Made by a program: the position numbers and the translations under genes
From: JBEKHI01 sp050012355
GTDB lineage: Bacteria > Actinomycetota > Actinomycetes > Streptosporangiales > Streptosporangiaceae
DNA: 26,210 bases
Reading direction: 5' to 3'
Assembly: GCA_050012355.1 (NCBI GenBank)
Contig: JBEKHI010000066.1
Span: 1 to 26,210 of the forward strand
Part shown: one piece after another, positions 21,987-26,210 of the stretch
Layout of the letters: every line of letters starts with the position of its first letter
Position numbering within the stretch: the first letter of the stretch is position 1
The notes under the pieces: model-generated
Databases searched by the model: none
What the model was told of the DNA's origin: nothing
The model's input: only the letters and a program-made list of their open reading frames with translations

Positions 21987-23542
21987 TCGGTCAGCGGCGC
22001 TCGGTCCTGTCCCGCTGGCCGCTCACCGGGATCCTGACTGGCGCGGTCCTGCTCATGGTGGCCTTTTCGGTGGCCGCCGTGGTGACCGGTGCACTGGCGC
22101 TAGCGCACCTGAACGGCGAACGCGGGCGGATCGAGACCACGATCGATCCCGCTGAACTCGAGGCCCAGCAGCTCTACAGCGCGCTGCTGAACCAGGAAAC
22201 CGGGGTCCGCGGATACGCGCTGAGCGGCGACTCGAGCTTCCTCGCCCCGTATAACCAGGGCTACGCTGCCGAGCAGACCGCGGTCGCACAGCTGCACAAG
22301 CTGCTGCCGCAGCTGCCGGCTAACGCGGCCGCCGACCTGTCGCAGGCAGTCGCTCAGGCGCATGACTGGCGGACCCGCTACGCGGAGCCGACGATCAACC
22401 AGATCCAGACGAGCGGCAAGCCGGTGGTCAGCCCGGACATCCTGAACGGCAAAGCGGAGTTCGATGCGCTGCGTGTCAAGATGGCGGCCTTCGAGTCGGA
22501 CGTGTCCAGTGTCAGGAAACAGGCGCTCGCCTCGCTGGACCGTGCCTCCACCGAGCTCAACGCGGTGCTGCTGGCCATCGCGATCGGCCTAGCGGTGGTC
22601 GTGGCGGTGCTGGCGATCGTCTTGCGGGCCACCACCATCCGCCCCGTGCACCGGCTGGCGGCCGCGGCCAGGCGTGTCGCCGACGGTGATTTCGGCCACG
22701 AAGTCGTCACCAACGGTCCCCGGGAGGTGCGGGACCTAGGGGCCGACATGAACACGATGCGCGAGCGCATCCTGCAGGAGCTGTCCGCCGTGCGGGAGGC
22801 GAACGAGGCACTCGCGTCACATGCCGTGGAACTCCAGCGATCGAACGCCGATCTCGAGCAGTTCGCCTACGTCGCCTCGCACGATCTCCAGGAACCGCTG
22901 CGCAAGGTCACTAGCTTCTGCCAGCTGCTGCAGCGTCGCTACGGGGGCCGGCTCGACGAGCGGGCCGACCAGTACATCGATTTTGCCGTTGACGGCGCGA
23001 AGCGAATGCAGGTCCTGATCAACGACCTGCTGGCGTTCAGCCGGGTCGGGCGATCCGACACAGAAACCCGTCCGGTGGATTGTGACGCGGCCCTGGCCGC
23101 CGCGACGGCAACCCTGGCATCCCAGATCAAACAGGCCAAGGCGACGATCGAGGCTGAACCACTACCTGCCGTGCGCGGCCAGCTGCCGCTGATGACCGCG
23201 GTCTTCCAGAACCTGATCGGCAACGCGCTGAAATTCAAGGGCGAGCAGCCGCCCCGGATCGAGGTCACCGCTGTCCGTGACGGGGAGTTCTGGTCATTTT
23301 CCGTCACCGATAACGGAATCGGAATCGAGCCGGAGTATGCTGACCGCGTTTTCCTGATATTCCAGCGCCTCCATGACCGTGCCGCCTACCCCGGTACCGG
23401 TATCGGCCTAGCAATGTGCCGGAAGATCATCGAGTACTTCGGCGGCCAGATCTGGCTCGACACCGCTTACCCGGGCGGCGCCAGGTTCTGCTTCACCTTG
23501 CCGGTGCTGCCGTCTGACGATAAGGAAAAGACCGATGGCTGA
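21983..23542 (+). CDS. CHASE3-HAMP sensor histidine kinase
   Basis: This is a 519-residue membrane kinase. Helix 1 (about 14-40) and helix 2 (about 193-216) flank an extracytoplasmic CHASE3-type helical domain with the typical QETGVRGYALSGD (71-83). A HAMP segment (about 217-270) and coiled coil follow. The H-box is FAYVASHDLQEPLRKV with His300, and the ATPase has the N-box FQNLIGNALKFKG, G1 DNGIGIEP and G2 GTGIGLAMC. The HDLQEPLR form belongs to the phytochrome/bacteriophytochrome-like kinase group, which commonly signals to CheY-like single receivers such as the next gene. It overlaps the upstream phosphatase by 4 bp and the downstream receiver by 8 bp, so all three should be made together. 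The signal is unknown. Confidence 0.95.
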   Translation: MIGQRRSVLSRWPLTGILTGAVLLMVAFSVAAVVTGALALAHLNGERGRIETTIDPAELEAQQLYSALLNQETGVRGYALSGDSSFLAPYNQGYAAEQTAVAQLHKLLPQLPANAAADLSQAVAQAHDWRTRYAEPTINQIQTSGKPVVSPDILNGKAEFDALRVKMAAFESDVSSVRKQALASLDRASTELNAVLLAIAIGLAVVVAVLAIVLRATTIRPVHRLAAAARRVADGDFGHEVVTNGPREVRDLGADMNTMRERILQELSAVREANEALASHAVELQRSNADLEQFAYVASHDLQEPLRKVTSFCQLLQRRYGGRLDERADQYIDFAVDGAKRMQVLINDLLAFSRVGRSDTETRPVDCDAALAAATATLASQIKQAKATIEAEPLPAVRGQLPLMTAVFQNLIGNALKFKGEQPPRIEVTAVRDGEFWSFSVTDNGIGIEPEYADRVFLIFQRLHDRAAYPGTGIGLAMCRKIIEYFGGQIWLDTAYPGGARFCFTLPVLPSDDKEKTDG

Positions 23543-23975
23543 TCGCGAGTGCCCCGAGCCGGTCGACGTGCTCCTAGTGGAGGACGACGAGGGCGACGTT
23601 CTCATGACCCGGGAAGCCTTCGAGTTCTACAAGATACGTAACCGGCTGCACGTGGTGACCGATGGCGAGCAGGCGCTGGCATTTCTCCGCCGTACCGGTT
23701 CCTTCGCCGACGCTCCGCGCCCCGGCCTGATCCTGCTCGATGTCAACCTGCCGCGGGTCAGCGGCCTCGAGGTGCTCGCCCAGCTGAAGGAAGACCCCGG
23801 ACTCCTGGTCATTCCGGTGGTCATGCTGACGACCTCCCAGGCGGAGGAGGACATCCTGCGCAGCTACAAGCTGCACGCGAACGCCTACATCAGCAAACCG
23901 GTGGATTTCGAGCACTTCATCGAGGCCATCCGGCAGATCGACGACTTCTTCCTGACCCTCGTCAAGCTTCCCTGA
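23535..23975 (+). CDS. Single-domain response regulator (Rcp1-like)
   Basis: This is a 146-residue receiver with no output domain. The acidic pair is in VEDDEGDVLMTREAF, the phospho-acceptor Asp69 in ILLDVNLPRVSG, the switch Thr in MLTTSQAEED and Lys121 in YISKPVDFEHF. The E-G-D pattern and the length match Rcp1-type partners of phytochrome-like kinases. It starts inside the last codons of the histidine kinase gene with AGGA about 9 nt upstream. As it lacks an effector it may shuttle phosphate, act as a phosphate sink beside the receiver-phosphatase, or bind a protein partner. Confidence 0.94.
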   Translation: MADRECPEPVDVLLVEDDEGDVLMTREAFEFYKIRNRLHVVTDGEQALAFLRRTGSFADAPRPGLILLDVNLPRVSGLEVLAQLKEDPGLLVIPVVMLTTSQAEEDILRSYKLHANAYISKPVDFEHFIEAIRQIDDFFLTLVKLP

Positions 23976-24046
23976 TCGGGAGCGTGGATTACGTTGGCGT
24001 CTGGGTGGTAGAACACGTCCAGTGTCAGCATGAAGGAGGCGATCCG

Positions 24047-24784
24047 GTGCCTGAGGACCAGCCAACTGCCGAGGCCGTACGACGGCTGGACGAGGTGGCT
24101 GGCCATCTCTCCAACCTGGCCGAGGTGCTGGAGGCCGAGGAAGAACTGGGCCGGGTACTGCAGCGCAGCGTGGACCAGATCACCAGCACGGTCCCCGGCG
24201 CGGACATGGTCAGCGTGACCGTGCTGCGCGACGGTCAAGGAGAGACGGCGGCGGCCAGCGACCACCGGGTATGGGACATCGACCAGGATCAGTACGCCGC
24301 CGGCGACGGGCCGTGCCTTGAGGCGGCGCGTACCAGGAAATCGGTGCGGACCGGGGTCTCCGGCGCCGAGCGGCGGTGGCCCGAGTTCGCCCGCAGTTCC
24401 CGTAAGGCAGGGGTGGAAAGCTACCTGGCCTACCCGCTGGTCCTCGACGAGGACTTCGTCGGGTCAATGAACCTCTATAGCGAGCAGCGGCACGGGTTCG
24501 CCGACTTCGATGTGGCGCTGCTCGGGGTGTACGTTACGGCCGCGGGTGCGGCGATCGCCAACGCTCGCCGTTATGCCCGCGCCCGGGAGGTCGCCGAGCA
24601 GCTGACCCAGGCGCTGGATTCCCGTGCGGTGATCGACCAGGCCGTCGGCGTGCTGGTAGCCCGGTCCGGGGTCACCCCAGAGCGGGCGTTCGAGGAACTG
24701 GCCCGCCAGTCGCAGAACACGAACGTCAAGCTGCGGGAGATCGCTATTCGGCTGGTGGCCAGTCAGCAGCGTCCGCAGCCCTGA
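24047..24784 (+). CDS. GAF-ANTAR RNA-binding regulator
   Basis: About 245 residues from the GTG at 24047, chosen because AAGGAGG lies 7 nt upstream; the frame is open to 23984 without such a site. Residues about 20-160 form a GAF domain (LQRSVDQITSTVPGADMVSVTVL, AAGDGPCLEAART, YLAYPLVL). The last 60 or so residues are an ANTAR domain, seen in ALDSRAVIDQAVGVLVARSG and VKLREIAIRLVA. ANTAR proteins bind paired RNA hairpins and prevent termination. The GAF part may sense a ligand or redox state. It is separated from the receiver gene by 71 bp and probably belongs to the same operon, giving the pathway a post-initiation output. Target transcripts are unknown. Confidence 0.93.
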   Translation: MPEDQPTAEAVRRLDEVAGHLSNLAEVLEAEEELGRVLQRSVDQITSTVPGADMVSVTVLRDGQGETAAASDHRVWDIDQDQYAAGDGPCLEAARTRKSVRTGVSGAERRWPEFARSSRKAGVESYLAYPLVLDEDFVGSMNLYSEQRHGFADFDVALLGVYVTAAGAAIANARRYARAREVAEQLTQALDSRAVIDQAVGVLVARSGVTPERAFEELARQSQNTNVKLREIAIRLVASQQRPQP

Positions 24785-24809
24785 CCGCGGCTCATCGCGA
24801 ACCGGACTC

Positions 24810-24879
24810 GGCTGCCGCCGCGCCTGGCGATCATGGTGGGTGCTGCATTACCGCTCCGCCTCGGCTGGGCGCGGCAGCC
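24810..24879 (+). terminator. Large hairpin after the signalling operon, with a dispersed repeat in its loop
   Basis: GGCTGCC plus GCGCC (24810-24816, 24820-24824) pair with GGCGC plus GGCAGCC (24868-24872, 24873-24879), a 12-bp stem with a small bulge. The loop holds the partial GATCATGGT element. It begins 26 bp after the GAF-ANTAR stop, a sensible terminator site, though the loop is long. Confidence 0.4.
24829..24850. repeat. Second, partial copy of the GATCATGGT element
   Basis: These 22 bp match 6673-6694 with one mismatch. Only one arm is present; the opposite arm is not found nearby. The surrounding convergent gap (24785-25038) shows no gene. Confidence 0.65.
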
Positions 24880-25038
24880 GGCCCGAACCCGCTGTCGGCC
24901 AGCTGACTTCTCCCGGCTTAGCGCACATTTCCCGTCCGCAATGCCCGGATATGCCCGGCAGCCGGGGTGTACTAACCCGGGAGAAGATGCCTCCGCACAG
25001 CGCCCACCGGAATCAGCCAAGCTCGGGGGCACCCGGAT

Positions 25039-25497
25039 TTATGGCTCAAGTGCCCTGAGCATGCCGCCTAGCACGCGTATCGCGGCTGTGAGCTCGGCGG
25101 GGTCGATCTCGTCTTGCAGCGCGGCGCGCGAGGTCTGGGTGAGCGCGTCGCCCTTGCGGACGAGGGCGGTTCCCGCCTCGGTCAGTGCGACGGCGTTCTC
25201 GCGACGAGTGTGCTCGGCCACCCGCACGGTCATCAGGCCAGCCGAAACGGCGTGATCGATCTGGCGACTCACGGTGCCCTTGGTGAGCCCGATCCGATCG
25301 GCGACGGCCTGCTGGCTGAGCGGACCGGGGTGCGCATCCACGACCGAGAGCACCAGGAACTGGGCCAGTGAGATGCCCAGTTCTTGCCGGAACAGCGCGT
25401 CACCCTGATGATCCAGCGACCCGGCGACCCGGCGGATGAGGTACCAGAGGGTCGCGAACTCATCCGGAAGCTCGGCGGGCAGGCTGCTCTCGCTCAT
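25039..25497 (-). CDS. MarR-family transcriptional regulator
   Basis: This is a 152-residue winged-helix regulator. Helix 1 is EFATLWYLIRRVAGSLD; the HTH reads LSQQAVADRIGLTKGTVSRQIDHAVSAGLM, and the wing is VRVAEHTRRENAVALTEAG. MarR proteins are dimeric repressors relieved by small phenolic or oxidising ligands. The frame is open to 25563, but the ATG at 25497 gives the family N-terminus and follows TATGCT (25509-25504) by exactly 6 nt, again a leaderless-type start. It is divergent from a quinone-reductase-like flavoprotein across 89 bp containing repeated operator-like units, so it most likely controls both genes. Confidence 0.93.
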   Translation of the reverse strand: MSESSLPAELPDEFATLWYLIRRVAGSLDHQGDALFRQELGISLAQFLVLSVVDAHPGPLSQQAVADRIGLTKGTVSRQIDHAVSAGLMTVRVAEHTRRENAVALTEAGTALVRKGDALTQTSRAALQDEIDPAELTAAIRVLGGMLRALEP

Positions 25498-25511
25498 GTT
25501 CCTAGCATATC

Positions 25512-25571
25512 CAAACGTTTGACAATCAACCGTTCCATGTGCAACCGTTGCAGTAGCAACCAATACTGCTT
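25512..25571. promoter_or_regulatory. Four 15-bp-phased operator repeats between the MarR and oxidoreductase genes
   Basis: Units begin at 25512 (CAAACGTTTG), 25527 (CAACCGTT), 25542 (CAACCGTT) and 25557 (CAACCAAT), exactly 15 bp apart. The first is a perfect 10-bp palindrome; the third sits in the 5-1-5 palindrome GCAACCGTTGC (25541-25551). They cover the -35 and spacer of the marR-like promoter and extend toward the divergent gene. MarR dimers bind such short palindromes. Confidence 0.55.
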
Positions 25572-25586
25572 CGAAGGGTCACGCTC

Positions 25587-26210
25587 ATGAAAGTCCTGCT
25601 CGTGCTCGACCACCCCTACACGATCGCCTCGGCCGGCAACGTGCCGCATCAGCGCAGCTTCTCGGCCGCGGTCGCCGACGCCGCTATCCGCGGTGCCCGG
25701 TCGGCCGGGCATGAGGTTGACCTGATCGACCTAGCCGCCGACGGCTTCCAGCCCGCGATGACCAGTGCGGACCTGGCGGCCTGGCGACAGGGCCGCGCCA
25801 TCGATCCGCAGGTGCTGGACTACCAGCGGCGGCTGCTTGACGCCGGGCACCTGGCGTTCGTGTTTCCCGTGTGGTGGGAGGCGATGCCCGCGGCGACCAA
25901 GGGTTTCCTCGACCGCGTGCTGACCAAGGGGGTGGTGTACGAAGAACTGCCGGAGGCCAAGGGCAACCCGTTCCGTAGCCGCATGACGAACCTCGGCGGG
26001 GTCAGCGTCCTGTCGATCATGACCACGCCGGACAAGGCCTACCGCTGGTGGTACCGCGACCCGCTGACCAAGATCCTGTTCAAGGGCACCTTCGCCAAGA
26101 TCGGCGTGCGGAACCTTCGCTGGACCAACTACGCCAGCGTCACCGGCAAGACCCCCGAACAACGCGAGGCGATGCTCCACCGGACCGAGCGAGCCTTCGC
26201 GGCGTTGTGA
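25587..26210 (+). CDS. Flavodoxin-fold NAD(P)H oxidoreductase (quinone reductase-like)
   Basis: This is a 207-residue protein ending in TGA at the last bases of the window, so it is complete. KVLLVLDHPYTIASAGNVPHQ and later FVFPVWWEAMPAATKGFLDRVL are the flavin-binding loops of the Flavodoxin_2 family (NQO1, MdaB and KefF relatives). These use FMN or FAD to reduce quinones or nitro compounds by two electrons from NAD(P)H. GGVSVLSIMTTPDKAYRWWY continues the fold. AAGGG lies 8 nt before the ATG. With the divergent MarR regulator it forms a typical quinone or electrophile stress pair. Whether it acts on quinones cannot be proved from sequence. Confidence 0.92.
   Translation: MKVLLVLDHPYTIASAGNVPHQRSFSAAVADAAIRGARSAGHEVDLIDLAADGFQPAMTSADLAAWRQGRAIDPQVLDYQRRLLDAGHLAFVFPVWWEAMPAATKGFLDRVLTKGVVYEELPEAKGNPFRSRMTNLGGVSVLSIMTTPDKAYRWWYRDPLTKILFKGTFAKIGVRNLRWTNYASVTGKTPEQREAMLHRTERAFAAL

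Overview
The window is 26.2 kb of very GC-rich DNA. Coding frames are strongly G/C-biased at the third position, and GTG starts are common. The content is actinomycete-like: a SARP/AfsR-type regulator, a dapA-rnj pair, a class II DAHP synthase, a PASTA-type kinase-like protein, a DUF3040-like protein and a GAF-ANTAR protein. A Streptosporangiales- or Streptomyces-like actinobacterium is a reasonable guess; no genus can be named from sequence alone. I see no phage, IS transposase, CRISPR array, rRNA or tRNA. Layout, left to right: (1) 1-494, N-terminal part of a SARP/BTAD regulator (minus strand) that leaves the window. (2) 847-1170, an unrecognised small plus-strand gene whose tail carries a duplicated WRGVMAA motif. 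(3) 1251-3962, rnj and dapA, a housekeeping pair. (4) 4088-6497, a GntR (YtrA-type)/ABC ATPase/ABC permease operon with translational overlaps; it seems to start leaderless, with an inverted repeat over the start codon. (5) 6498-6912, a non-coding gap holding a 64-bp degenerate palindrome, a strong hairpin and a five-unit 16-bp tandem repeat. (6) 6913-9893, two serine-beta-lactamase-fold proteins; the upstream one has lost every catalytic motif, the downstream one keeps them. (7) 10131-12797, a lytic-transglycosylase-like protein, a fumarylacetoacetate hydrolase family protein and an R2-like diiron protein, tightly spaced. (8) 12936-12983, a perfect 48-bp palindrome just after folD; folD itself seems to use a CTG start. 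(9) 14027-15948, an alpha/beta hydrolase with an Asp nucleophile and a flavin reductase, divergent from a SnoaL-like protein, with a clear operator between them. (10) 15950-18705, rtcB and class II DAHP synthase. (11) 18773-20167, a PASTA-type membrane kinase that looks like a pseudokinase, and a small DUF3040-like membrane protein. (12) 20736-24784, a signalling operon: receiver-PP2C phosphatase, CHASE3/HAMP histidine kinase, single-domain receiver and GAF-ANTAR protein. (13) 25039-26210, a MarR regulator divergent from a flavodoxin-fold NAD(P)H oxidoreductase, with four 15-bp-phased repeats between them. Items of most interest are the inactive/active lactamase-fold pair, the pseudokinase, the four-gene signalling operon, the WRGVMAA protein, and the non-coding structures (the dispersed GATCATGGT element, the 48-bp palindrome and the phased operator). 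I see no complete and obviously new defence or biosynthetic system. Functions are read from motifs by eye; no database search was possible.
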